A stretch of 29,219 bases of DNA, from contig CAKVBG010000004.1 in the NCBI GenBank assembly GCA_934725345.1, forward strand, positions 1 through 29,219, written 5' to 3'. The stretch's first letter is position 1. The number at the start of each line of letters is the position of its first letter. Source of the DNA: an uncultured Eubacteriales bacterium (lineage in GTDB: Bacteria > Bacillota > Clostridia > Oscillospirales > Acutalibacteraceae). Under the pieces are notes generated by a model. The model saw only the letters and a list, made by a program, of their open reading frames with translations. It did no database searches and was not told the DNA's origin. A program made the translations under genes and the position numbers. Positions 7,934-16,181 of the stretch are shown here, piece by piece.

Positions 7934-10315
7934 CTAAGACTTTCCAATTTTAGGGAGCTTGAAATTGAACATCTGATTAAAGTTGATGTTGGAAAGATAT
8001 CTATATACTGAAGTCGAAAAAGCCACACATGGAATTATAATTAAAATGCTAACAATACTTAAGCTTTCGAGTTCAAAGAGACTTGTAAAGTTAAGGACGC
8101 CTATTCCAAAAAGCACGCTTATAGTCCAAATTAAAGATTTTCTCAAAAAGTTTAGTGGTAAAGAAATTTTATATATAAGCATTATGCCTATGATCCCGGT
8201 TAATATTACATTTATTGTGGAGTATCTCTTTTCGGAGATTCCGAATAGTAAGTAAATTGACACGGATACCAAAATAGACAAAACAATAGCCAATGCCGCC
8301 GGAAGAGATTTATTCAAAATGTTTTTAAACAAATTCCCCTTAATTTTATCTCGATTACTTTCAAGTGCAAGCACGAATGAAGGAATTCCTATAGTAAGAG
8401 CACTTATGAGCGTCATTTGAATTGGTATGAAGGGATAAGGGGCGGGGATTACGAAAAACAATATAGAAAGCAAAAATGAATAGATTGTTTTAACTAAAAA
8501 GAGCGAAGAAGAACGCTGGATATTATTTATTGCTTTTCTTCCTTCGGCCACGGCTCTGGGCATTGAGGCAAAATCTGAATTTAGAAGCACTAAGTGAGAA
8601 ACATTTCGAGCAATATCGCTGCCCCCTGCCATTGCTACGCTGCAATCGGCTTCTTTCATAGCTAGGACGTCATTAACGCCATCTCCAACCATTGCAACAG
8701 TATGATTATTTTCTTTTAGGGCTTTTATGATTTCTTGTTTTTGATAAGGTGTAACTCTACCGAAGATTGTATACTTGAGGGCGGCTTTTTTCACTTCTTC
8801 TGTGGAGTTTAAAGAGGAAGCATCTATATAGGAATCGTAATTTTCTAAGTCTACCCTTTTAGCAATTTGAGAAACGGTTACAGGGTCGTCACCAGAGATA
8901 ACCTTAATGTCCACACCTTGTTTTTTAAAGAATTTCAAGGTTTTTTCGGCATTATTTCTTATTTTATCTTTTATAAGAATTAATCCCATAAGCTGCAGGT
9001 TAGAAGGTAGTTGGTCTTTAGAAAGTGGGCACTCCGAATATGCAAGAACTATAACTCTGTAAGTATCGTTATAGGGTTTGAGTTTTTCTTTTATTTTAGG
9101 ATAGTCCTGTTTGAAAATGAATTCAGCGGCACCTAAAACCAAACTTCCGTAATCTTTTACGTAAATTCCGGACCACTTTTTCTCAGATGAAAACGGAACA
9201 AGAACTTCCGCTCTACTGTATTCGCTTTTTGATATGGAATGTTTTTTTATGGCATTAAAAGTTTCGTTGTTATCATCTAGAAGGGACGTGAATATTCCAA
9301 GAGCTTTATTCAATTGCATATCTGAAAATCCGCTGCAAGGCACAACATCGTGGACTTCAAAAGTTCCTTGAGTTATCGTGCCTGTTTTATCTAAGCACAA
9401 GGTATCAACACGAGCGAGAGTTTCTATGCAGTATATATCTTGCACAAGGACTTTCTTTCTAGATAGACGCATAACTCCAACGGCTAAAATTGAGCTTGTA
9501 AGTAAGACCAGACCTTCTGGAATCATACCGGTGAGGGCCGCGGAAGTAGAGACGATTGCTGAATTTACATCGTAATTTGATGCGTTAAACTGGCGATAAA
9601 ACAGTAAAGCTCCCATGGGAATTATTGCTATAGAAATTATCTTTATTATTTTATTTATAGTAGTAATAATTTCAGATTTGGTTTTTTTGATATACTTTGA
9701 ATTTTTTAAAAGTTCCGAGGCATAGTTTTTATCACCGACGTGCTCTACTTTTGCTTTGCATTTTCCGCTAACAATATAACTTCCTGAGAGGAGAGTATCG
9801 CCGATGTTTTTAGTTATTAAATCAGATTCACCTGTGAGTAAAGACTCATTCACTTCGCATTTTCCTTGAGTGATTATGCAGTCCGCAACAATCTGATTAC
9901 CCCTTTCAAGGCATACTATATCATCCAAAACTACAGAGTTTGTTTTTATTTTTTTTATTTTTGAGTCTCGAATAACGGTAGCGCTGTTTGAAGATATGAG
10001 ATTTAGTCTATCAACTGTTCTTTTAGCTCTAATTTCTTGAGTGATTCCGATTACAGCATTACATATAACCACTCCCATAAACATAAGATTCCTATAAGAA
10101 CCAGTGTACAAAATAGCTACAGCCAGAGCTAGATTTATAAAATTAAATAATGTGAAAAGGTTGCTTTTTATTATTGAAGATACGCTCTTTGTTGAGTGTG
10201 ATTTATCGGAATTAGTTAATCCTTGAGACACTCTTTCTTTAACCTGAGCAGCTGAAAGACCTATGTCATTTTGCGGACTATATCGTTTTATATTTTTAGG
10301 TGGTAGTTGCTCCAT
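7934..10315 (-). CDS. P-type cation-transporting ATPase, CtpE-like
   Basis: This is a membrane pump of the HAD-type P-ATPase superfamily that couples ATP hydrolysis to cation movement. The 793-residue product has the actuator motif TGES at 161-164, the M4 ion-site motif PEGL at 266-269, the phosphorylation motif DKTGTIT with the aspartate at 309, and the hinge motif GDGVNDVLAMKEAD. About ten membrane segments are visible, with a hydrophobic C-terminal third. The PEGL motif and the SDIARNVSHLVLL region resemble the CtpE group, whose mycobacterial member is linked to calcium, so calcium is my best guess for the ion. No heavy-metal CPx motif or N-terminal metal-binding domain is present. AAGGAGG precedes the ATG by seven bases. 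Confidence 0.9.
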   Translation of the reverse strand: MEQLPPKNIKRYSPQNDIGLSAAQVKERVSQGLTNSDKSHSTKSVSSIIKSNLFTLFNFINLALAVAILYTGSYRNLMFMGVVICNAVIGITQEIRAKRTVDRLNLISSNSATVIRDSKIKKIKTNSVVLDDIVCLERGNQIVADCIITQGKCEVNESLLTGESDLITKNIGDTLLSGSYIVSGKCKAKVEHVGDKNYASELLKNSKYIKKTKSEIITTINKIIKIISIAIIPMGALLFYRQFNASNYDVNSAIVSTSAALTGMIPEGLVLLTSSILAVGVMRLSRKKVLVQDIYCIETLARVDTLCLDKTGTITQGTFEVHDVVPCSGFSDMQLNKALGIFTSLLDDNNETFNAIKKHSISKSEYSRAEVLVPFSSEKKWSGIYVKDYGSLVLGAAEFIFKQDYPKIKEKLKPYNDTYRVIVLAYSECPLSKDQLPSNLQLMGLILIKDKIRNNAEKTLKFFKKQGVDIKVISGDDPVTVSQIAKRVDLENYDSYIDASSLNSTEEVKKAALKYTIFGRVTPYQKQEIIKALKENNHTVAMVGDGVNDVLAMKEADCSVAMAGGSDIARNVSHLVLLNSDFASMPRAVAEGRKAINNIQRSSSLFLVKTIYSFLLSILFFVIPAPYPFIPIQMTLISALTIGIPSFVLALESNRDKIKGNLFKNILNKSLPAALAIVLSILVSVSIYLLFGISEKRYSTINVILTGIIGIMLIYKISLPLNFLRKSLIWTISVLFGIGVLNFTSLFELESLSIVSILIIIPCVAFSTSVYRYLSNINFNQMFNFKLPKIGKS

Positions 10316-10388
10316 ATTTTAATCCTCCTTGGGTTATTGTTTTTTACTGCTTATCATATAGATTGCAAGAGAAAGGGGGAAATTAAAG

Positions 10389-10685
10389 TTGATTTGCAGA
10401 ATAGTAGATATGAAAAACAAAGAAGTGATAAGTGTTAAGGATGGCTGCAGAATAGGATGCGTGAATGATGTAGAAGTTGACATGGCTTGCGCTAAGATTG
10501 TTGCAATAGTGGTTTATGGCAGGCTCAAGTGTTTTGGGATATTTGGCCGCGAGGACGATATAGTGATTAAATGGGAAAATATTGAGGTAATAGGAGAAGA
10601 TACGATCCTAGTTAACTGCAATCCATATGCCAGGCGAAAAAAACGAGGTAGTTTGCTATCTTCACTGTGCAGAGCATTTAAATAG
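10389..10685 (+). CDS. YlmC/YmxH-family PRC-barrel protein
   Basis: The 98-residue product has the small PRC-barrel fold pattern of the YlmC/YmxH family: an N-terminal CRIVDMKNKEVISVKDGCRIGCVNDVEVD strand set, a hydrophobic KIVAIVVYG strand, and the closing block FGREDDIVIKWENIEVIGEDTILV. Members are common in spore-forming Firmicutes and are often annotated as sporulation-related, but their molecular role is poorly defined. The C-terminal extension ARRKKRGSLLSSLCRAFK is basic. Start TTG at 10389 has AAGGGGG nine bases upstream. It is the first of two possible sporulation-linked genes here, the other being the split cwlD-type gene. Confidence 0.8.
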   Translation: MICRIVDMKNKEVISVKDGCRIGCVNDVEVDMACAKIVAIVVYGRLKCFGIFGREDDIVIKWENIEVIGEDTILVNCNPYARRKKRGSLLSSLCRAFK

Positions 10686-10690
10686 AAAAC

Positions 10691-11374
10691 CTAAGCAACA
10701 AAAATCATAAAGTGTGCCACACTTCCTGCCAGTACGAACAAATGCCAGATGGAATGCATATATTTTATTTTTTTCCCAATAACATATATCGCAGCTCCAA
10801 CAGTGTAGAGTATACCTCCTATTAGAAGCCAGAGAAGTTGTTTAGAGGAGAAAAAATTCAGTACTGGTTTTGCCATGAACAACACACTCCAACCCATTGC
10901 GATATAGCAAGTGAGAGAAATTTTTGAAAATCTATTTACGTCTATTGCATTTAGTATTACTCCCACAATGGCTGCTATCCACACACCTACTAAAACCAAA
11001 TTACTTACAAGTGTGTTTAAGTATATTAAACATAGCGGAGTATAAGTTCCGGCGATGAGCAAGAATATAGAGCAGTGGTCGAGTTTTCTTAGACGAAGTT
11101 TAAACTCAGATACTCCCGCAGCATGATATAGAGTTGATATTGTGTATAGAACCAAAAGCGTCGAGGCGTAAACGGAGATAGAAAATCGGCTTTTAAAATC
11201 AGGGCCGAAGTTTATCATCAAATACACAAACGCAAATACCGAAAACACTATTCCTATACCATGAGTCACGGCATTTAGTATTTCTTCCAGTTTGCTATAA
11301 GAGGGAAGACTTAGCTTGGGTTTTTTGGCAGGGTTTGGAAAATTAGTTTGTTTTTTGGAATTAAGAATTGTCAT
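10691..11374 (-). CDS. Haemolysin III / PAQR-family membrane protein
   Basis: This is a seven-transmembrane protein of the HlyIII/YqfA branch of the PAQR superfamily. Family motifs are present: NAVTHGIGIVFS in the first helix, STLYHA, LDHCSIFLLIAGTYTPL, and HSIWHLFVLAGSVAHF at the end. The conserved His residues form the presumed metal site. Members have been linked to membrane fluidity or hydrolase activity, and the haemolysin name is historical. The ATG at 11374 (227 residues) has GTGAGG six bases upstream. A GTG at 11386 would add four residues but overlaps that site. The stop lies five bases from the stop of the convergent PRC-barrel gene. No terminator is visible between them. Confidence 0.9.
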   Translation of the reverse strand: MTILNSKKQTNFPNPAKKPKLSLPSYSKLEEILNAVTHGIGIVFSVFAFVYLMINFGPDFKSRFSISVYASTLLVLYTISTLYHAAGVSEFKLRLRKLDHCSIFLLIAGTYTPLCLIYLNTLVSNLVLVGVWIAAIVGVILNAIDVNRFSKISLTCYIAMGWSVLFMAKPVLNFFSSKQLLWLLIGGILYTVGAAIYVIGKKIKYMHSIWHLFVLAGSVAHFMIFVA

Positions 11375-11474
11375 TTTATACCTCACTGCTAAAAGTTATA
11401 GTACTGCGAATTATACTATATTTCATATTCATTGTAAAAGGTTTTACATAAATATTATACTAGAGGTGACGTTT

Positions 11475-11666
11475 TTGAAGTCAGAAACTTTTTTTAAATT
11501 CAAGAACAAAAATTGGTTTTTTTCTATCTGTTATGCTATGGCAGCAGTGATGTGTTGTCTACTTGTTTTCGTTGCGTATAACAAAATCAGTAGTTATGCA
11601 TTAGAGAAAAACGGTAAACCTATTTCTCGCGTGATAATTGATGCAGGGCATGGTGCGGAGGTTTAA
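11475..11666 (+). CDS. cwlD: CwlD-type amidase, 5' part (split by integrated element)
   Basis: This fragment encodes the N-terminal 60 residues of a sporulation-type N-acetylmuramoyl-L-alanine amidase, then three element-derived residues (AEV) and a stop. Residues 14-35 are a hydrophobic signal-anchor. Residues 52-60 read RVIIDAGHG, the first strand and first zinc-ligand motif of the Amidase_3 fold. The TTG start at 11475 has AGAGGTGA five bases upstream. Reading stops right after the core ATGCAGGGCATGG, where an integrated element begins. Joined at this core to the 3' part (19085-19677), it gives a 252-residue protein close to the CwlD length of about 237. There is no catalytic domain in this half, so it should be inactive as it stands. 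Confidence 0.88.
   Translation: MKSETFFKFKNKNWFFSICYAMAAVMCCLLVFVAYNKISSYALEKNGKPISRVIIDAGHGAEV
11641..11653 (+). repeat. attL core (13 bp direct repeat with 19085-19097)
   Basis: ATGCAGGGCATGG occurs here and again at 19085-19097 in the same orientation and the same codon phase. It falls on the codons for (D)AGHG of the amidase. The flanking bases differ on both sides, so 13 bp is the full identity. On the element side it is followed by GTTTAATAC (11661-11669), an arm of the reconstructed attP. Confidence 0.88.
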
Positions 11667-11729
11667 TACTACAAATTCAAGTCTTCAAAATTGAACAAAA
11701 ATTAGCTTGTTAGCACAATTTATCCCGGT

Positions 11730-11757
11730 TTGACAAAATACTTTTTTGATGTACAAT
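11730..11757 (+). promoter_or_regulatory. Sigma-A-type promoter of the glycosylation operon
   Basis: TTGACA (11730-11735) and TACAAT (11752-11757) are 16 bp apart, just inside the left end of the element. The predicted leader is about 55 bases and contains the inverted repeat at 11768-11796. The cargo thus has its own vegetative-type promoter and does not depend on the amidase transcript. Confidence 0.72.
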
Positions 11758-11767
11758 TGTGTGTAAA

Positions 11768-11796
11768 TTTACTAATAAAATAAATTTGTTAGTAAA
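11768..11796 (+). repeat. Inverted repeat in the glycosylation operon leader
   Basis: TTTACTAA (11768-11775) and TTAGTAAA (11789-11796) are perfect inverted repeats with a 13-base gap, lying between the promoter and the ribosome binding site AAGGAG (11807-11812). The position just downstream of the predicted transcription start would suit a repressor operator. An AT-rich RNA hairpin is the alternative. Confidence 0.45.
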
Positions 11797-11819
11797 AAAT
11801 TATTTTAAGGAGCGATTTT

Positions 11820-14525
11820 GTGAAACGCTTTTTCAGTCTAATTTTTGTATTTTTTAGTTTTTCATTACTCTCAGTTTTTGCTGCAGAGTCGCAACGGCCG
11901 AAGGTATCGGTTGTTATACCAGTTTACAAGGTGGAACCTTGGATTAGAGAATGTTTGGACAACCTTGTCAATCAAACGCTAAAGGAAATTGAAATTATTT
12001 GCGTTGATGATGGTTCTCCGGATAACTGTGGTGCAATTTTGGACGAGTATGCTCAAAGAGATGAAAGGATTAAAGTTATACATCAGAAGAATAGTGGTGT
12101 TCAGAAGGCCAGGAATGCAGGACTTGATATTGCAACCGGAGAATACATAGCTTTGCTTGACTCAGATGATTATGTAGATACTCGCACTTATGAAACTGCC
12201 TATAACCTCGCTAAGAAGGATGATGTAGATATCCTTAATTTCAAAGCGAGATTATTTCATGATGGTGAAGATGATCATATTAATAATATAGATTTTTCAG
12301 ATGGTCCAGTAGTTTCAAGCGAAGAATACATACAAAATAATTATAGATGTTGGGTATGGGATAACTTATTTAAAAATGAAATAGTTCAAAAGGATAAAAT
12401 CAGATTTGTTCCCGGAATAAGACCAGCAGATGATACTTGTTTTACGTACATGGCTCTTGGAAGAGCAAAAAGAATTAAATCTATTCCTGCTACATTTTAT
12501 AACTACAGACTCATGCCCGGTACACTTTCATACATGAGTTGTGAAAACATATTTTTGAATAGTTATAAAATGTTCAAACATATCTGTGATAGTTGGCGTG
12601 AAGGGAACTGTTTAAATAATAATGAACATAATTTAATTACTTTAATAATTCGTTGGTCAAAACAATATCACAATACAAGTTTAGGCTGTGCCCAAGAGAT
12701 TCTAGATTCTTTCGGTTCAGATGTTTACAACTCGAAAAATGTTGCAAGATGTCCGGAATATATCCAAAAAGAGCTCAAAAAACTTGAGTATTCTGCGGCT
12801 GGAAGTAAAAATCCTCCACTGGAAAGTGGTACATATCGTATAGCAACTGCGACGAGTGGATATCGAAAACGTTTAGATATTTCTGGAGCTTCAAAACTAA
12901 GCGGAGCTAACCTGCAACAATGGGAAACTAATTGCAGTATTGCTCAAGATTTTGAAATCACAAAACACAAAGAAGGATATTATACTATTAAATCGGCATG
13001 TTCGGGGAAATCACTAGATGTTGAGAACGCTTCTCAAGAAGCCAAGGCGAATATCCGTCAATGGGACGATAATGGTACTCAAGCTCAACATTGGTATATT
13101 GTTCCTTGTGGAGATGACAGTTTTAATGTGATTTCGGAATGTAATCTTTTAGCTATGGACGTAGAAGGTAATAGAAATGACAACGGTGCAAACATACATT
13201 GCTGGTATTTGAACGACTCCAACGCTCAAAAGTTTAAATTTATAAAAGCGAATTGCAAAAATTCAGAAAATAAAGAACCTATTTCAATAGCTATGGCATC
13301 AGATAGCAATTATGTTTATCCGACCATCGTTTCAATGACTTCCATACTTGAAAATAGAAACCCTGGCACTAAAATTGATTTTTATCTTATGCTTTCAGGG
13401 GACTTTGAGCAATCCTTGAAGGACAAAATTTTGAATTTGCAAAAGAAATATTCCAATTGCAACATTAAGCTTATAGATATGAAGAATCAATTGGACTCTG
13501 TTTATACAAGCAGACATTTATCTAAAGCTACTTATTATAGATTAATGTTACCCTCGCTTCTTCCGAACCTAGATAAAATTTTATATTTAGATGTTGACAT
13601 AATAGTAAAACGTGACTTGAGCACTTTGTTTGATTACAACATTGATAACTTCTACTTAGCCGGTGTTGTAGATGCAGAACTTAGTAGTGGAGCGGGAATA
13701 GTTAGTGGTAGAGCTTCGTGCTGTAAAGATGATATTTATATCAAGAGATTTGGCGAAGATTCTTTCTTGAAATCGTATGTAAATGCAGGAATTTTGCTAT
13801 TCAACTTAAAAAATATGAGAAACGATAACCTTGAAAATAAACTTTTGGATTGCATATCATCCAACAATCTTGAATTTCACGACCAAGATGCACTCAACAT
13901 AGAATGCTACGGTAAAATTTTGAACGTACCGAATCTTTACAACATTTCAAATTACAAAGATTTTTCGGATAATCAAGTTATTATCCACTATGTTGATGTT
14001 AGTAAACCTTGGAAGATACTAATGACAAGAAATTCTGATCTATGGTGGAAGTATGCCGAAAAAACTGATGTATTTGAAGAAATAAAAGAAAAATATTTAA
14101 TTAAAGATGGAACATATACAATTTCTAGTGCGTTAAGTGATAATAAGGTTTTAGATGTGGATAAGGCTTCAAATAGGAATTGTGCAAATCTGCAACTTTG
14201 GGATAGAAATAATACTAATGCGCAAAAGTTTGACATTAAATATGTTGACAATAAATGTTTTCAATTGACGACTAAATGTTCAGGTAAAGTAATTGATGTT
14301 AGTGGTGCAGGGAAGAAAATAGGAACCAATGTTTGGCAATATGAAAATAATAATACAGATGCACAAAAATGGTATATTATCCCATGTGGAGACGGATATT
14401 ATACGATAGTTTCAAAGTGCAATGGACTTACTTTAGATGTTGATCATGCTCAAACCAAAAACGGAACCAATATTCAATGCTGGGAGTCAAATGGTCAAAA
14501 ATTTAAATTTAATAAGGTGAGTTAA
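11820..14525 (+). CDS. Exported GT2-ricin-GT8-ricin glycosyltransferase fusion
   Basis: The 901-residue protein starts with a Sec-type signal peptide (residues 1-21, basic MKR, hydrophobic core, likely cut after SVFA). A GT-A family 2 domain follows (about 28-270) with VSVVIPVYK, DDGS at 63-66 and DSDD at 114-117. A ricin-type beta-trefoil (about 335-480) has three Q/H-x-W type repeats. A family 8 domain (about 486-745) has the DVD metal motif at 591-593 and HYVDVSKPW at 723-731, the family's HxxGxxKPW with Asp for Gly. A second ricin trefoil (about 761-901) ends the protein. It should transfer two different sugars, with lectin modules holding a glycan. Start GTG 11820 has AAGGAG seven bases upstream. 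The next gene begins five bases after its stop. The signal peptide is the odd part, because sugar-nucleotide donors are normally cytoplasmic. Confidence 0.9.
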   Translation: MKRFFSLIFVFFSFSLLSVFAAESQRPKVSVVIPVYKVEPWIRECLDNLVNQTLKEIEIICVDDGSPDNCGAILDEYAQRDERIKVIHQKNSGVQKARNAGLDIATGEYIALLDSDDYVDTRTYETAYNLAKKDDVDILNFKARLFHDGEDDHINNIDFSDGPVVSSEEYIQNNYRCWVWDNLFKNEIVQKDKIRFVPGIRPADDTCFTYMALGRAKRIKSIPATFYNYRLMPGTLSYMSCENIFLNSYKMFKHICDSWREGNCLNNNEHNLITLIIRWSKQYHNTSLGCAQEILDSFGSDVYNSKNVARCPEYIQKELKKLEYSAAGSKNPPLESGTYRIATATSGYRKRLDISGASKLSGANLQQWETNCSIAQDFEITKHKEGYYTIKSACSGKSLDVENASQEAKANIRQWDDNGTQAQHWYIVPCGDDSFNVISECNLLAMDVEGNRNDNGANIHCWYLNDSNAQKFKFIKANCKNSENKEPISIAMASDSNYVYPTIVSMTSILENRNPGTKIDFYLMLSGDFEQSLKDKILNLQKKYSNCNIKLIDMKNQLDSVYTSRHLSKATYYRLMLPSLLPNLDKILYLDVDIIVKRDLSTLFDYNIDNFYLAGVVDAELSSGAGIVSGRASCCKDDIYIKRFGEDSFLKSYVNAGILLFNLKNMRNDNLENKLLDCISSNNLEFHDQDALNIECYGKILNVPNLYNISNYKDFSDNQVIIHYVDVSKPWKILMTRNSDLWWKYAEKTDVFEEIKEKYLIKDGTYTISSALSDNKVLDVDKASNRNCANLQLWDRNNTNAQKFDIKYVDNKCFQLTTKCSGKVIDVSGAGKKIGTNVWQYENNNTDAQKWYIIPCGDGYYTIVSKCNGLTLDVDHAQTKNGTNIQCWESNGQKFKFNKVS

Positions 14526-14530
14526 ATTAT

Positions 14531-15733
14531 ATGAAGAAAATTTTTAGTATATTTTGTGCTTTGCTGTTTTTAGTCAACTTTAAATCAGCGGAAAGTGTCA
14601 ATGCAAAAATCACAAATGATTTAGATTTATCCAATCAAAAATACGATTATCTTATAGTAGGTTCTGGTCTTTCAGGAGCTGTATTTGCTAATGAAGCAAC
14701 GAAGAAAGGCAAGAAATGTTTAGTCATTGATAAGAGAAATCACATAGCAGGAAATATCTACACCGAAAATATCGAAGGAATAAATGTTCATAAATACGGT
14801 GCTCATATATTCCATACAAATAATAAAAGAGTTTGGGATTACATAAATCAATTTGCCGAGTTTAATAACTTTGTAAATTCACCGGTAGCCGTGTATAAAG
14901 ACGAGCTTTACAATTTGCCATTTAATATGAATACTTTCAGTAAGATGTGGGGTATAAAAACTCCTGAGGAAGCTATAAATATTATCAATTCTCAAGTTAG
15001 AGAAAGTAAAATAGAAAACCCCAAAAATTTAGAAGAACAAGCTATCAGTTTAGTTGGAAAAGATATTTATCAAAAGTTAGTTAAAGGGTACACTGAAAAA
15101 CAATGGGGACGCGATTGCAAGGATTTACCTGCTTTTATCATTCGCAGACTACCTGTAAGGTTTACGTATAACAACAATTATTTTAATGATAAATATCAAG
15201 GTATACCTGTTGGTGGTTATACTCAAATCATAGAGAAAATGCTCAGTGGTGCAGACGTCTTGCTAAATACAGATTACTTTGAATTCATTAAAAACAATCC
15301 CGACATTGCTGATAAAACCATATTCACAGGAGAAATCGATAAGTACTATAATTACTGTTACGGCAAGCTCGATTATAGAAGCTTAAAATTTGAAACCGAA
15401 ATATTGGACACAGATAATTATCAAGGTAATGCTGTGGTGAATTATACCGAACGTGAAGTTCCGTACACTAGAATAATTGAGCATAAACATTTTGAGTTTG
15501 GTAATCAACCAAAAACAGTGATAACTAAGGAATACCCAGCAGATTATGATGGAACTAATGAACCTTATTATCCTATAAACAATGAAGTTAACAATCAGAT
15601 TTACCAAAAATATAAATCTTTGGCTGATAAGGAAACCAAAGTAATTTTTTGTGGCAGACTCGGTGAATATAAATACTTCGATATGGATAAGGTTATTGAA
15701 AGCACATTGAATTTAGTGGATAAAATGCTTTAA
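14531..15733 (+). CDS. glf: UDP-galactopyranose mutase with signal peptide
   Basis: Glf is the FAD enzyme that interconverts UDP-galactopyranose and UDP-galactofuranose, the donor for Galf in surface glycans. The catalytic part, residues ~38-400, is similar to enteric Glf along its whole length: FAD-binding YDYLIVGSGLSGAVFAN, HKYGAHIFHT, EKQWGRD, RLPVRFTYNNNYF, GIPVGGYT and C-terminal CGRLGEYKYFDMDKVI. In front of it lie about 37 extra residues with a typical signal peptide (MKK, hydrophobic IFSIFCALLFLV, Ala-x-Ala-like SVNA near residue 25). Ordinary Glf is about 365-390 residues and cytoplasmic. The ATG is preceded by AAGGTGAG, which overlaps the end of the upstream GT gene, so the two are co-translated. 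A strong terminator follows. Confidence 0.93.
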   Translation: MKKIFSIFCALLFLVNFKSAESVNAKITNDLDLSNQKYDYLIVGSGLSGAVFANEATKKGKKCLVIDKRNHIAGNIYTENIEGINVHKYGAHIFHTNNKRVWDYINQFAEFNNFVNSPVAVYKDELYNLPFNMNTFSKMWGIKTPEEAINIINSQVRESKIENPKNLEEQAISLVGKDIYQKLVKGYTEKQWGRDCKDLPAFIIRRLPVRFTYNNNYFNDKYQGIPVGGYTQIIEKMLSGADVLLNTDYFEFIKNNPDIADKTIFTGEIDKYYNYCYGKLDYRSLKFETEILDTDNYQGNAVVNYTEREVPYTRIIEHKHFEFGNQPKTVITKEYPADYDGTNEPYYPINNEVNNQIYQKYKSLADKETKVIFCGRLGEYKYFDMDKVIESTLNLVDKML

Positions 15734-15827
15734 AAAATTAATACATCAAAATTTAGATATCGATGTTTTATATAGTAAACTTTAGAATAAGTAGGATATT
15801 TCAGTTTTTATGTAACTTAAATAAAGC

Positions 15828-15857
15828 TCCCACAGGCTATTATAGTTAGCTGTGGGA
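15828..15857 (+). terminator. Intrinsic terminator after glf (bidirectional)
   Basis: TCCCACAG-CTA (one bulged G) pairs with TAGCTGTGGGA around a short loop and runs into TTTTGTTTTT at 15859-15868. It ends the GT-glf operon. On the minus strand the stem is followed by GCTTTATTT, so it may also end the two phage-like genes that converge on it. Confidence 0.85.
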
Positions 15858-15869
15858 ATTTTGTTTTTA

Positions 15870-16160
15870 TTAAATATCATCAGTAGAATTTACAAACTTT
15901 TCAAGTGTTTTTAGGTATTCATATGCTTTATCAACATTGAGTGTTTTATCATATTCTTCATTTAAGTATTCGGTGTAGATATAAACATTCATGGGTTGAT
16001 TATTTTGAAGAGCGTTCTTTTCTTCTAACCGTTTAGTTTTGTTGGTATATGATGCCACCTCAATCATACTGGATTTATTTGTGATATTATTCACACTCAC
16101 AACTCTATGATAATTTGTAATGATACCGTTATCCAAAGTGATCTCTTTGATTAATGCCAT
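15870..16160 (-). CDS. Phage-like tail-region protein (96 aa), unknown function
   Basis: I do not recognise a named family. The N-terminus MALIKEITLDNGIITNYHRVV and the strand-rich middle followed by YIYTEYLNEEYDKTLNVDKAYEYLKTLEKF are of the kind seen in small proteins encoded next to phage baseplate and tail-fibre genes. TAGGAGG lies eight bases before the ATG. It follows the baseplate-like gene by 21 bases on the same strand, so the two form an operon. It has no signal peptide and no membrane segment. A minor tail or fibre-assembly protein is likely by context only. Confidence 0.7.
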   Translation of the reverse strand: MALIKEITLDNGIITNYHRVVSVNNITNKSSMIEVASYTNKTKRLEEKNALQNNQPMNVYIYTEYLNEEYDKTLNVDKAYEYLKTLEKFVNSTDDI

Positions 16161-16181
16161 TTGTTTTTCCTCCTAATTTTT

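Noticed and set aside
11423..11454. TCATATT (11423-11429) and CATAAATA (11447-11454) upstream of the cwlD start resemble a sporulation sigma-E promoter
   Set aside because: The 17-base spacing is longer than usual for sigma-E, and the predicted transcript would start almost on the ribosome binding site. It would fit the developmental model, but the match is too weak to list as a feature.
11432..11461. TTGTAA...TATACT as a vegetative promoter for cwlD
   Set aside because: The -10 box directly abuts the ribosome binding site, so the transcript would start inside it.
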